Position numbers and translations under genes: made by a program. The notes below the pieces were generated by a model. That model made no database searches. It saw nothing but the letters and a program-made list of their open reading frames with translations, and was not told where the DNA came from. Of a DNA stretch of 29,685 nucleotides, positions 15,718 through 23,957 are shown piece by piece (position 1 is the first letter of the stretch; every line of letters starts with the position of its first letter). Source of the DNA: Flavobacterium psychrophilum. GTDB taxonomy: Bacteria; Bacteroidota; Bacteroidia; Flavobacteriales; Flavobacteriaceae. The stretch spans positions 1 to 29,685 of the forward strand of contig CAMBOW010000010.1 of the NCBI GenBank assembly GCA_945869365.1. The letters run 5' to 3'.

Positions 15718-16500
15718 ATGTTATTCGAAAACATCTTAGTTACACAAACCGATTCAATAGCCGTAGTTACGATTAATCGTCCTACCAAATTGAATGCGCT
15801 CAACAAAGCAACCTTACACGAATTGCACGAAGCATTCAAGGCATTAGAGCTAGAGAAAACCGTACGCGTAATCATCCTTACAGGGTCTGGTGAAAAAGCC
15901 TTTGTTGCGGGTGCTGACATCTCAGAGTTTGCTGATTTTTCTGTAGCCCAAGGAAGTGAATTGGCTGCACAAGGTCAGGAATTGGTCTTTGATTTTATCC
16001 AAAATTTAACTACGCCCGTAATTGCCGCTATTAATGGCTTTGCCTTGGGAGGCGGATTAGAATTGGCCATGTCTTGTCATTTTCGAATTGCCTCAGACAA
16101 CGCCAAAATGGGCTTGCCCGAAGTGACTTTGGGTGTAATTCCCGGGTATGGCGGAACCCAACGTTTACCGCAATTGGTAGGCAAAGGCCGCGCGATGGAA
16201 TTGATTCTAACAGCAAATATGCTCACAGGCCAAGAAGCACTTGCTTGTGGTTTAGTAAACCACGTGGTTCCTGTAGATCAATTGTTGGAACTTGCCCATG
16301 CCTTGGCTGCAAAAATTGCTAAAAACTCTCCTGTTGCCATTGGCTATGCCATACAAGCGGTGAATGCAAATTTTGCAAAAGAGCGCAATGGTTTTGCCGC
16401 CGAGATTGCCTCATTTGGCAGCTGCTTTGGCTCTGCCGATTTTAAAGAAGGCACGACGGCCTTTTTAGAAAAAAGAAAACCTGATTTTCAGGGAAATTAA
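15718..16500 (+). CDS. Enoyl-CoA hydratase/isomerase family protein (crotonase)
   Basis: 260 residues, normal crotonase length. The oxyanion-hole segments are visible: AFVAGADISEF (61-71) and INGFALGGGLELAMSC (105-120). Both catalytic glutamates of true hydratases are present, E115 in GGGLELA and E135 in GLPEVTLGVIPGYGGTQRL. This supports hydration of enoyl-CoA in fatty acid beta-oxidation or amino acid breakdown, rather than a non-hydratase relative. It is the last gene of the rightward group, 9 bases after the kinase. The likely terminator is the hairpin at 16633-16661. Confidence 0.93.
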   Translation: MLFENILVTQTDSIAVVTINRPTKLNALNKATLHELHEAFKALELEKTVRVIILTGSGEKAFVAGADISEFADFSVAQGSELAAQGQELVFDFIQNLTTPVIAAINGFALGGGLELAMSCHFRIASDNAKMGLPEVTLGVIPGYGGTQRLPQLVGKGRAMELILTANMLTGQEALACGLVNHVVPVDQLLELAHALAAKIAKNSPVAIGYAIQAVNANFAKERNGFAAEIASFGSCFGSADFKEGTTAFLEKRKPDFQGN

Positions 16501-16632
16501 TCCATTATTTATTTTAAACCCTTTACATGGAATCTGACGGTGCCTTAACCAAAGACTCCGTGTTTTTCATTGGTAGAAAAGGGAAGAAAAAACAATTGTT
16601 GAAAATTAGTTTGTAACCAAACGAACAGAAAT

Positions 16633-16661
16633 AAAAAAGAGGACTTGTGGTCCTCTTTTTT
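16633..16661. terminator. Rho-independent terminator, bidirectional
   Basis: A perfect 12-bp stem (AAAAAAGAGGAC at 16633-16644 and GTCCTCTTTTTT at 16650-16661) with a TTGTG loop. It lies between the convergent enoyl-CoA hydratase and HD genes and touches the HD gene's stop codon. Confidence 0.9.
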
Positions 16662-17317
16662 TATGCTTCACCCTCCCATTCGGCATAAAATCGGGAGAGA
16701 AATTGTTCCATAAACTGGTGGCGTTCGGCCGCTAGTTCACGCGCGGTTTCGGTGTGCATTAAGTCTTTGAGGCGCAACAATTTTTCGTAAAAATGATTCA
16801 AAGTGGGTGCCGTGCTTTTTTTATATGCTTCCTTGCTTAGCTGTAAATCAGGTGGAATGGCAGGGTCATACAAGGCCCGGTTTTTGAATCCGCCGTAATT
16901 GAAGGTGCGGGCAATACCAATGGCGCCAATGGCATCCAATCGATCGGCATCTTGCACCACCGCTAGTTCTTTTGAGAAATACGTTTGCGCTTGGTTGCCG
17001 CCTTTAAAAGAGATGTTTTCGATGATGACAATTACTTGCTCCAATTGGGCCTCAGGCAATTGTTGTGTGATAAGAAATTCGCGGGCTAATCGCGGGCCAA
17101 TCGTTTCGTCTCCGTCGTGAAATTTACTATCTGCGATGTCGTGCAGCAAAGCAGCCAATTGAACCACCAAAATATCTACATCGGCCTCGTTCTGGGCAAT
17201 GCGCAGGGCCAATTTGTACACGCGCTCAATATGGAACCAATCGTGTCCGCCTTCGGCAGCTTCGAGTTGTTTTTTTACAAAACGAATGGTCGTATTCACC
17301 AAGTTTGAGTCCATCAT
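16661..17317 (-). CDS. HD-domain phosphohydrolase
   Basis: 218 residues with the HD metal-site residues: H25 (GGHDWFHIERV), H59-D60 (LLHDIADSKFHDGD) and an acidic pair at D123/D125 in VVQDADRLDAIGAIGIAR. This is the YedJ-like, single-domain HD family; its substrate is unknown, although related proteins hydrolyse nucleotides. The start is the first of two adjacent ATGs. It follows the desaturase gene but is separated by a terminator, so it probably has its own transcript. Confidence 0.88.
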   Translation of the reverse strand: MMDSNLVNTTIRFVKKQLEAAEGGHDWFHIERVYKLALRIAQNEADVDILVVQLAALLHDIADSKFHDGDETIGPRLAREFLITQQLPEAQLEQVIVIIENISFKGGNQAQTYFSKELAVVQDADRLDAIGAIGIARTFNYGGFKNRALYDPAIPPDLQLSKEAYKKSTAPTLNHFYEKLLRLKDLMHTETARELAAERHQFMEQFLSRFYAEWEGEA

Positions 17318-17334
17318 CGGATATAGTTAGAAGT

Positions 17335-17375
17335 AAAAAATGTTGCCAATTGAATACAATCAACGAGCAACATTT
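17335..17375 (-). terminator. Terminator after the desaturase gene
   Basis: On the minus strand a 9-bp stem AAATGTTGC/GCAACATTT (arms at 17367-17375 and 17338-17346) with a 20-base loop is followed by a run of T (17335-17340). It lies just downstream of the desaturase stop. Confidence 0.65.
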
Positions 17376-17400
17376 ATAGAATAATTAGGTTGAATCACAA

Positions 17401-18390
17401 TTAACCAATGATGGCCGGCTGCACCCATTTGAATACAAATGGATCGGGCGGAATCACCAAGCGTTCGGCAATTCTAGCCATACGATCGGGTAATTTCATC
17501 AAGTAATCACGGGCTTTTTCGGCTTCGTCGGTAAGGCCTGTCATTTTATCAATTTCCCATTTTTCGATGAGTTTTTGTAAAATCTCTACATAATCTTGTG
17601 AGGTATATACGCCAATGCGTTGGGCTGAATTCGAGAATTGCTCAAAAGCCGATCCCATGGCTTCCCCCGATTCACGTAAAAACACGGCAGGCATGGTGAT
17701 TTTGAGTTTCATCATGTACAGAAAAGCCATCATCATTTCGCTTGGGTCTACTTTGAAAATTTGCGTCACAAACTCCGAGTACGCATGATGGTGACGCATT
17801 TCATCGCCAGCAATCATTTTACACATTTTGGATAATTTGTGGTCGCCATAGCTTTTGGCAATTTGCGACACGCGGTTGTGCGACACATAGGTAGCCAATT
17901 CTTGAAACGAGGTGTATACAAAGTTTTTATACGGATCACGTCCGGTTCCAATATCAAAACCATCGTTGATGAGGTGTTGGGAAGTCATTTCTACTTCGCG
18001 CATGTTAACACGTCCAGAAAGATAAAGGTATTTGTTGAGCATATCGCCGTGGCGGTTTTCTTCGCCGGTCCATTGGCGCACCCATTTTGCCCAGCCGTTG
18101 CGTTCCACATTGTCTACGCCATCCACGTCCATTAACCAAGATTCGTAGGTAGGAAGGGCTTCCTCGGTAATGGTGTCACCCACCATAGCTACCCAAAAAT
18201 CGTAGGGTAAATCTTTGGCCAATTCGCGCAATTCTTTCACTTCTTCAAAGAAGGTTTCGCTTTCAGAATTGGGTAAAAAGTCAGACGGTTGCCATATTTT
18301 TTCTACGGGAATCAAGTATTGATCCATGAATCCTTCGACTTTGTTTTCTAGAAATTGCATCACTTCCAGACGGATGTTTTTTATAGACAT
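17401..18390 (-). CDS. Acyl-ACP desaturase (soluble di-iron)
   Basis: 329 residues, homologous to plant stearoyl-ACP delta-9 desaturase. Di-iron ligands are visible by comparison with the plant enzyme: E111 and H114 in GEENRHGDMLNKYLYLSGRV, E164 in SFQELATYVSHN, and E197 and H200 in GDEMRHHHAY. It introduces a double bond into an acyl-ACP chain with O2 and ferredoxin in the cytoplasm. The double-bond position cannot be read from sequence. It lies 36 bases after the PlsC gene, so it is likely in the same operon as the acyltransferases. An unsaturated acyl chain could feed those. Confidence 0.95.
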   Translation of the reverse strand: MSIKNIRLEVMQFLENKVEGFMDQYLIPVEKIWQPSDFLPNSESETFFEEVKELRELAKDLPYDFWVAMVGDTITEEALPTYESWLMDVDGVDNVERNGWAKWVRQWTGEENRHGDMLNKYLYLSGRVNMREVEMTSQHLINDGFDIGTGRDPYKNFVYTSFQELATYVSHNRVSQIAKSYGDHKLSKMCKMIAGDEMRHHHAYSEFVTQIFKVDPSEMMMAFLYMMKLKITMPAVFLRESGEAMGSAFEQFSNSAQRIGVYTSQDYVEILQKLIEKWEIDKMTGLTDEAEKARDYLMKLPDRMARIAERLVIPPDPFVFKWVQPAIIG

Positions 18391-18426
18391 GCTTGCGTTT
18401 TTTTGGTAAAAATTTTGCGCTTGGCT

Positions 18427-19170
18427 TTAAATCTTTACTTCGTTTATTCTGTTTTTAATGGTGCTTTCAATGCGACCCATGAGTTCCTCAAACAAATAAT
18501 CTTTTACAGGAATTGGCTCGTGGAGGGTAAAGATAATACGATTTCCCAAACCAAAAGGGAAAAATCCATATTTTACAAATTTCCACGAGTTGTTGATGCT
18601 GATGGGAACCACAAAGGCTGAAGGCGCATATTTGCACAAAATTTTCAAGCCGCTTTGGGCAAATTCTTTGGGAACTCCCGTTTTGCTGCGCGTGCCTTCG
18701 GGGAAAATAACGGCTGTTCGATGGTGTTTTTCGATGTATTCGCCCAATTTTTTAATCTCGGGAATGGCTTGTTTCGGGTCTTTGCGATCGATAACTGCGG
18801 AGCCGCCATGACGCAAATTGAACGACACGCTCGGAATGCCTTTGGCCAATTCTTTTTTGCTCACAAATTTGGGGTGAAAACGGCGCGTGAACCAGATGAG
18901 TCCAATAATGTCGTATAAACTTTGGTGATTGGCTACAAAGATGAGTGGCACCCCTTTGGGCAACAATTCCCTGTTTTCAATTTTATATCGCGTGCCCAAC
19001 AAATGGGCAATGCGCAGCAATAAAAAATTCAAGTAATCGACGCTTTTTTTGTGCGCTTGGTAGCCAAACACGTTCAGGCAGATCCATTGTAGAGGATGAA
19101 AAACCAGCAAGGTGATGAGAAATAAAACCATCGCCACAAGCGACAAGGGATAGGAAATAATTTTCTCCAT
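18427..19170 (-). CDS. plsC: 1-acyl-sn-glycerol-3-phosphate acyltransferase family protein
   Basis: 247 residues. The N-terminal hydrophobic segment (about 8-35) anchors it in the inner membrane. The acyltransferase motifs are NHQSLYD (81-87; H82 and D87 form the HX4D pair) and FPEGTRSKTG (156-165). It probably acylates lysophosphatidate at position 2. Some members of this family act on other acceptors. It lies between the SGNH-like gene (38-base gap) and the desaturase gene (36-base gap). Confidence 0.92.
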   Translation of the reverse strand: MEKIISYPLSLVAMVLFLITLLVFHPLQWICLNVFGYQAHKKSVDYLNFLLLRIAHLLGTRYKIENRELLPKGVPLIFVANHQSLYDIIGLIWFTRRFHPKFVSKKELAKGIPSVSFNLRHGGSAVIDRKDPKQAIPEIKKLGEYIEKHHRTAVIFPEGTRSKTGVPKEFAQSGLKILCKYAPSAFVVPISINNSWKFVKYGFFPFGLGNRIIFTLHEPIPVKDYLFEELMGRIESTIKNRINEVKI

Positions 19171-19208
19171 GGGATAAATTAAAGGGCAAACATAAGAAAA
19201 TAAATGGC

Positions 19209-20135
19209 TTAGTGGCTGCGAATTGCGTTTCCCGTATTTGTGTGACTTGACAACTGTTTTTTAGGGAAGAATTTGCTGATAATTTTTTGCGTAAACAAGC
19301 GAGCCCCCGCATCATTGAGGTGGCCACAGGAAGAAAAATAACGGTCTTGATTCACAAAATCTTCGCAGTTGTGTATTTCGGGATACAATTGAGTTACTTT
19401 CTCAAAATACGCCATGCCTTTCACGTTTTCACATACCGGCGTGGTGACTGTAATGAGCCGAATGTGGTGTTGCGTACACAATTTTTTGATCTGTTCGTAG
19501 TAACGATTGGGCCGCAATTTAAGCGCGCGGTAGTCGTTTTTCATATTGCCTTTTTTGTTCGTGGGCAGCGGATAATATCCACGATTAGCCAATGTGGTGC
19601 TGGGTTCGTGGGCGATTGTTTTCATCAATTCAAGCAAACCAATTTGCGATTCGAAAGCCGTATAGCGGTAAAAAGGCAGGTAATACCAGTACGGAAATTC
19701 AGGTTCGTTTTGGTAATGCGAGCGGATGGTAGAATTGCTATGTAAATAGGGCAAAAATCGTGCGGTGGTTCCGTCATCTCTTTTTTCGTTACTCAAATTT
19801 AAATCGGCTTCCAAAAGCACATAGTTGATGCTGTTTTTTTGGTCGAGCAAGAGTTGCAGCAGCAAGGCATCTTCAAACAAATGCGAGCCGCTCATGCCAA
19901 AATTGAAGGTTTTGAGTCCGTGTTTTTCAAACAGTTCAGGCACAAAATGATTATTGGCCCGGGAGGAACCCAAAATCACTACGTCATACTGTTGTGCCGG
20001 AGTATGCAGCACGTATTCCATCTTCCAGCGGTCTTTAGCCCGGGAATAAATATCGGTATACACCACGTCCAAGAGCACAGCAATACCCAAAAGCAGCAAC
20101 AACGCAAAACCAATATAGCGCAAAAAGGACTTCAT
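19209..20135 (-). CDS. SGNH-hydrolase-like protein paired with MBOAT gene
   Basis: 308 residues with an N-terminal membrane anchor (about 8-28) and the rest probably periplasmic. The core has a GDSL-like block VVILGSSRANNHF (52-64, candidate nucleophile S58), an N/G block FNFGMSGSHLF (77-87) and a C-terminal block GHLNDAGARLF (271-281) with H272. Three residues before that His, where SGNH enzymes usually have the catalytic Asp, there is S269. Such proteins often pair with MBOAT transferases and hydrolyse or transfer acyl groups. It starts in the stop codon of the MBOAT gene (1-base overlap), so the two are translationally coupled. Fold assignment is fairly sure; activity is not. Confidence 0.72.
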   Translation of the reverse strand: MKSFLRYIGFALLLLLGIAVLLDVVYTDIYSRAKDRWKMEYVLHTPAQQYDVVILGSSRANNHFVPELFEKHGLKTFNFGMSGSHLFEDALLLQLLLDQKNSINYVLLEADLNLSNEKRDDGTTARFLPYLHSNSTIRSHYQNEPEFPYWYYLPFYRYTAFESQIGLLELMKTIAHEPSTTLANRGYYPLPTNKKGNMKNDYRALKLRPNRYYEQIKKLCTQHHIRLITVTTPVCENVKGMAYFEKVTQLYPEIHNCEDFVNQDRYFSSCGHLNDAGARLFTQKIISKFFPKKQLSSHTNTGNAIRSH

Positions 20136-21568
20136 TAGAACTGGAAATATATAAATGATTTGTAATCAGAATAAGTGCCCAAGGCCAACAAGGCTGCAAA
20201 GCACAAGCCCAGTTTGAGCCAGGCGTATTTTCCCGAAATGGGCTGCATTTGGTTGCGGTGATGCCATTCGACAGCCACAAACAACACAATTAAGGAAAGC
20301 AATTCAAAATTGTAACGGCGATTACTTAAGAACTCGGCACTCCAATGTCCGTTGGTAAAAATGCGGAGCAAATAGTCCCAAGCAGCCTCCATCGATTTAG
20401 CTCGAAAAAACACCCAAGCAATACAGGTAAGTAGAAATGTGGCCAGTATGTTGAGCACAATGCGCAGGCCATTCAGGTTCCAAGGCACTTTGCTGCTTTC
20501 TAGATTGGCGCGGTTTTTTTGTTGCCACAACAAAGGCAAAAAGTACAGCGCATTCAAAAATCCCCAAAACAAATAGGTGTAGTTGGCGCCGTGCCAAAAT
20601 CCGCTCAGGATAAATATGGCAAATACATTGCGCAGCTGCATCCATTTGCCGCCCTGGCTTCCACCCAACGGAATGTATACATAATCGCGAAACCAACTCG
20701 ACAACGAAATGTGCCAACGGCGCCAAAACTCAGCGATGTCGCGGGAAAAATAGGGGTAGTTAAAATTGCGCAACAATTCTAAGCCAAACAGTTTCGAGAC
20801 CCCAATGGCCATGTCTGAATAGCCTGAAAAATCGCCGTAAATCTGAAAGGCAAAATACACCGCTCCCAACACCAAAGATTGAGAATTGACCGTATCGGCA
20901 TGATCAAAAATGGCATTGGCATAGGTGGCGCAGGTATCGGCGATGACCACTTTTTTGACCAATCCCCAGACAATCAAGTACACGCCTTCTTGGGCTTGGG
21001 AAAACGAAAATTTGCGGGCTTGTTTGATTTGCGGCAACAAATGCGTGGCGCGCTCGATAGGGCCTGCCACCAAGAGCGGAAAATAACTCACAAATAAGGC
21101 GTAATCGATTGGGTTTTTCTCGGCGAGAATCCGGCCTTTATAAATATCAATCACATACGATAAACCGTGAAAAGTATAAAACGAAATCCCTACAGGCAAA
21201 ACCCATTTTAATAAATAGGGACTCACTTGCAATCCAAATCCTTGGAACAATTCGGCAAAGGAAACCGCAAAAAAATCGTAGTATTTAAATAGGCCCAAGA
21301 AGCCTAAATTGATGCCCACACTGAGCCAAAACCAAAATCGTTTTTTGGCGGTGCTTTCGGTTTGGTGTATTTGCAAACCCGTGAAATAATCCAAAAAAGT
21401 GGAGAACAAGAGCAGGAAGAGAAATCGCCAATCCCAGCAGGCATAAAACACATAGCTGGCGAGCAATAAAAGGGCATTTTGCTTGGCCACCGATTTGGCG
21501 CACAGCCACCAATACAAGGCAAAAACCGGCGGTAAAAAAAGCGCAAACGCCAAGGAATTAAAAAACAT
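20135..21568 (-). CDS. MBOAT-family membrane O-acyltransferase (AlgI/DltB-like)
   Basis: 477 residues from the ATG at 21566-21568 (MFFNSLAFALFLP), a typical start for this family. A TTG-start extension of nine residues is possible but has no supporting homology. It has about ten membrane helices. Motifs are WRRWHISLSSWFRDYVYIPLGG (282-303, shown as WRRWHISLSS and DYVYIPLGG) and SGFWHGANYTYLFWG (322-336) with the conserved catalytic His 326. AlgI/DltB-like members pass an acyl group across the membrane to extracytoplasmic polysaccharides or teichoic acids. The coupled SGNH-like gene is likely the periplasmic partner. The acceptor is unknown. Confidence 0.93.
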   Translation of the reverse strand: MFFNSLAFALFLPPVFALYWWLCAKSVAKQNALLLLASYVFYACWDWRFLFLLLFSTFLDYFTGLQIHQTESTAKKRFWFWLSVGINLGFLGLFKYYDFFAVSFAELFQGFGLQVSPYLLKWVLPVGISFYTFHGLSYVIDIYKGRILAEKNPIDYALFVSYFPLLVAGPIERATHLLPQIKQARKFSFSQAQEGVYLIVWGLVKKVVIADTCATYANAIFDHADTVNSQSLVLGAVYFAFQIYGDFSGYSDMAIGVSKLFGLELLRNFNYPYFSRDIAEFWRRWHISLSSWFRDYVYIPLGGSQGGKWMQLRNVFAIFILSGFWHGANYTYLFWGFLNALYFLPLLWQQKNRANLESSKVPWNLNGLRIVLNILATFLLTCIAWVFFRAKSMEAAWDYLLRIFTNGHWSAEFLSNRRYNFELLSLIVLFVAVEWHHRNQMQPISGKYAWLKLGLCFAALLALGTYSDYKSFIYFQF

Positions 21569-21623
21569 AAAGCTAGTAACGTATTGGGGCTGCAAGATAC
21601 AGATTTATTCTGTTCTCGATTCT

Positions 21624-21657
21624 CGGTTGTCTGTTTTCGGTTGTCTGTTTTCGGTTA
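21624..21657. repeat. 14-bp tandem repeat, CGGTTGTCTGTTTT
   Basis: Two full copies (21624-21637 and 21638-21651) plus a partial third. Confidence 0.7.
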
Positions 21658-21758
21658 GCTTTCTTAGAACCGTCTCTTTTCTCTCCTCTTTTAATCTCTC
21701 ATCTAAAAATATTCGTGCATTCGTGGCTAAAAACTTTCAGCAAACAGCTATCAGCAAT

Positions 21759-21835
21759 CAGCCGTTCTTGGTATACTTCACAAACTCCCCTCTCCCATCT
21801 TCCCACTTCTCGCTTAACAGCCGTTCTTGGTATAC
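21759..21835. repeat. Direct repeat CAGCCGTTCTTGGTATAC, two copies
   Basis: Copies at 21759-21776 and 21818-21835. A third with one change (CAGCCGTTCTTAGTATAC) lies at 23856-23873 on the far side of umuDC, in the same orientation. Confidence 0.7.
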
Positions 21836-21848
21836 AACTGAAAATTGG

Positions 21849-21864
21849 TCCCGAAGCTTCGGGA
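21849..21864. repeat. Palindromic repeat (family A), TCCCGAAGCTTCGGGA
   Basis: Intergenic copy, identical to the one inside hemD. It is followed by ATTGGAATTTCTAATC-like sequence that recurs beside the copy at 23760. Confidence 0.75.
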
Positions 21865-21900
21865 TTGGAATTTCTAATCCGTGTATTCGTGGCGAAAAGC

Positions 21901-23160
21901 CTACAGCTTAATTTGAATGATTTCAGTAAATGAAGTGGTGTAGCGCGGCGAGAGTTTTTCTTGGCGCATTTTCCATTGTCGGCCCAGCGACTGGGAAGCA
22001 AACTTTACTTTATTGGTTCCATAACTTCGGTTGAGTTTATCCACCACCGCCATCAACGGCAAATGTTTGGGGTTGGCCGCGTCAAACAAAGACAGCTGCG
22101 TTTGCGCATTGGGCGTGAGTCCCATAACCACCACGCCGGCCTTTTTGTACTGATAGCCTTCCTTAAAAATGGCCTTCAGCCCAATTTGCGCGTAGTGATT
22201 GAGCTCAATGGTTGAGTTGGTGGGGAAATCGGTTTGGATTACAATGTTGCGCGAATACTGCGGCTGGTCTTGCCGAAAACCGTTGGTGTGAATAAACACC
22301 ATAATCAGGTTGCAATGGCTGTTTTGTCGGCGCAATTTCTCGGCACAGGCGGCGGTAAATGTAGCCACGCGCTCGGCAATGTCGGGCAATTTGCTGTGCA
22401 TTTTTTCAAACGAACGGGTGGTGGCAATTGTTTTTTTGACGCTTATTTTCTCTAAATCAAGCGACGGTTTACCTTCTAATTCGCGTTTGAGTCGCAGCCC
22501 TACCACCGCCATTTCTTTGCGCACCCAGGCGTCGGGCAACTCCGTAAATTGGTAGGCATTGGTAATGTTTAAGCGTCTGAGTCGTTTGGCATGCCGCCGT
22601 CCGATGCCCCAAACGTCTTCTATTTTGGTCCACTTCAGGGCCTTGATGCGCTTGTCTTCGGTGTCGATCACATAAACGCTTTGCGTGCGATCGGGAAATT
22701 TCTTGGCAATTTTATTGGCAACTTTGGCCAGCGCTTTGGTGGGTGCAAACCCTACACTGATGGGGATTCCCGTGCCTTTGGTGACGGTGCGTTGCATTTG
22801 TTTGCCGTAGGATTCCAAATCATAGTGCTCAAACCCTTTAAATTTCAAAAAGGCTTCGTCTATGCTGTAGACCTCAATTTCGGGCGAAAAGTTGGCCAAT
22901 AAATTCATCACGCGGCTACTCATGTCGCCATAGAGCGCATAATTGGACGAATAGACAAACACCTGCTGCTCTTCGAACAACTTTTTGTACTCAAAAGCGG
23001 GCGCGCCCATGGGAATGCCTAGCGCTTTGGCTTCGTTGGATCGGGCAATCACACAGCCGTCGTTGTTGGAAAGAATCACTACGGGCTTTCCCAACAAGTG
23101 CGGCTCGAACACGCGTTGGCACGAGGCATAAAAGTTATTGCAATCAACCAGGGCAAACAT
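21901..23160 (-). CDS. umuC: DNA polymerase V catalytic subunit (UmuC), Y-family
   Basis: 419 residues, normal for UmuC. Catalytic acids are D6 in FALVDCNNFYASC and D101/E102 in YSIDEAFL. The helix-hairpin-helix part (EDVWGIGRRHAKRL) and little-finger domain follow. It copies past DNA lesions together with a UmuD' dimer. Its start codon overlaps the umuD stop (TAATG), so the two are translationally coupled. It lacks a close downstream gene in the same orientation. I do not see a clear SOS box; Bacteroidetes use a different or poorly defined operator. Confidence 0.96.
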   Translation of the reverse strand: MFALVDCNNFYASCQRVFEPHLLGKPVVILSNNDGCVIARSNEAKALGIPMGAPAFEYKKLFEEQQVFVYSSNYALYGDMSSRVMNLLANFSPEIEVYSIDEAFLKFKGFEHYDLESYGKQMQRTVTKGTGIPISVGFAPTKALAKVANKIAKKFPDRTQSVYVIDTEDKRIKALKWTKIEDVWGIGRRHAKRLRRLNITNAYQFTELPDAWVRKEMAVVGLRLKRELEGKPSLDLEKISVKKTIATTRSFEKMHSKLPDIAERVATFTAACAEKLRRQNSHCNLIMVFIHTNGFRQDQPQYSRNIVIQTDFPTNSTIELNHYAQIGLKAIFKEGYQYKKAGVVVMGLTPNAQTQLSLFDAANPKHLPLMAVVDKLNRSYGTNKVKFASQSLGRQWKMRQEKLSPRYTTSFTEIIQIKL

Positions 23161-23609
23161 TAAAATTTCTTTATCGAAGCAGTTACGATTCCCCAGATCA
23201 TGAGTTCGTTCTCGGGCGTAACCTTAATGGGTTGGTAATTTTCATTTTCGGCAATGAGCCAAACCACATCTTGCTCAATTTTGATGCGTTTGACGGTAAA
23301 GGCGCCGTCTATTTGGCACACGGCAATTTTGTTGTTTTGCGGCTCCAAACTTTTGTCGATGATGAGCAAATCGCCGTCAAAAATGCCTGCATTCACCATG
23401 GAATTTCCTTTTACTCGCGCAAAAAAAGTAGTGTCCCGGTTTTTGATGTATTCTTTGTTGATGTCTATGCGCAGCTCAATAAAATCATCGGCTGGAGAGG
23501 GAAATCCCGCCCGCAAGCCCGCGTCAATATAGGGCAAATCAAGCGCCGTCGAATAATCGGGGGCGTAAAATTCCAACAAAGGACCTTGGTGTATTGGGCG
23601 TAGTTTCAT
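23160..23609 (-). CDS. umuD: UmuD, LexA-like self-cleaving subunit of DNA polymerase V
   Basis: 149 residues, somewhat longer at the N-terminus than E. coli UmuD. The cleavage segment RAGFPSPADD has its A34-G35 bond at the equivalent of the self-cleavage site. The Ser/Lys dyad is S70 in VKGNSMV and K107 in AFTVKRI. After RecA-stimulated cleavage, UmuD' joins UmuC for translesion synthesis. A TATCTTTA box on the minus strand (23616-23623) lies 7 bases before the ATG, so the message would be almost leaderless if that is the promoter. Confidence 0.95.
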   Translation of the reverse strand: MKLRPIHQGPLLEFYAPDYSTALDLPYIDAGLRAGFPSPADDFIELRIDINKEYIKNRDTTFFARVKGNSMVNAGIFDGDLLIIDKSLEPQNNKIAVCQIDGAFTVKRIKIEQDVVWLIAENENYQPIKVTPENELMIWGIVTASIKKF

Positions 23610-23652
23610 GGGGTATAAAGATAGGGAAAGCGCAGTTGATTTTGGGATTTGA

Positions 23653-23668
23653 TCCCGAAGTTTCGGGA
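23653..23668. repeat. Palindromic repeat (family A), TCCCGAAGTTTCGGGA
   Basis: Intergenic copy upstream of umuD. Arms are exact; the centre is AGTT. Confidence 0.75.
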
Positions 23669-23702
23669 TGAAAATTTGGAGATTTGAAAATTGGTATAGA
23701 AG

Positions 23703-23734
23703 ATTGAATGATTGAAAAATTGAATGATTGAAAA
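23703..23734. repeat. 16-bp tandem repeat, ATTGAATGATTGAAAA x2
   Basis: Two perfect copies. The phase-shifted unit ATGATTGAAAAATTGA also equals the first 16 bases of the exonuclease gene at 23958. Confidence 0.75.
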
Positions 23735-23759
23735 ATTCAGTATCAAAGCCGCAGTTTGG

Positions 23760-23775
23760 TCCCGAAGCCTCGGGA
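23760..23775. repeat. Palindromic repeat (family A), TCCCGAAGCCTCGGGA
   Basis: Intergenic copy. It is preceded by TTGG and followed by ATTGGGATTTATAATC, closely matching the flanks of the copy at 21849-21864. Confidence 0.75.
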
Positions 23776-23957
23776 TTGGGATTTATAATCAGTTGTTCAT
23801 AGTATATTTTGAAAATCTTCCAACTCCCAACTTCCCACTCCCCGCTCTATTCCAACAGCCGTTCTTAGTATACTCCCCAAAATATTAATTATTAATTTTT
23901 CATTATTAATTAAAACCCTATTTTTATCCCATACTAACCTTAACTCATTTACACGCC

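Larger units (their letters stand above)
21569..21900. other. Intergenic repeat mosaic between MBOAT gene and umuC
   Basis: No gene seen. The region holds the MBOAT start region with a -7-like TATCTTGC (minus strand), a 14-bp tandem repeat at 21624-21657, AGC-rich DNA at 21739-21762, two copies of CAGCCGTTCTTGGTATAC (21759-21776 and 21818-21835), a family A palindrome (21849-21864) and two similar strings around TTCGTGGC (about 21720 and 21886). Some of these modules recur on the other side of umuDC. Confidence 0.6.
23610..23957. other. Intergenic repeat region between umuD and the exonuclease gene
   Basis: A 348-base divergent spacer with no gene seen. It holds two family A palindromes, a 16-bp tandem repeat, a copy of the CAGCCGTTCTTAGTATAC module and, close to the exonuclease gene, a -7-like TATTTTTA (23919-23926). 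The end is very AT-rich (AATATTAATTATTAATTTTT). Confidence 0.6.

Noticed and set aside
21569..21595. TTG-start extension of the MBOAT protein
   Set aside because: The nine added residues have no family support; MFFNSLAFALFLP is the usual start.
21699..22001. Minus-strand ORF running through the umuC end and the repeat mosaic
   Set aside because: It overlaps umuC in another frame and consists mostly of repeat DNA; no homology is recognisable.
23610..23660. SOS box upstream of umuD
   Set aside because: I found no CTG-N10-CAG-like or other known LexA operator; Bacteroidetes operators are poorly defined, so absence proves little.
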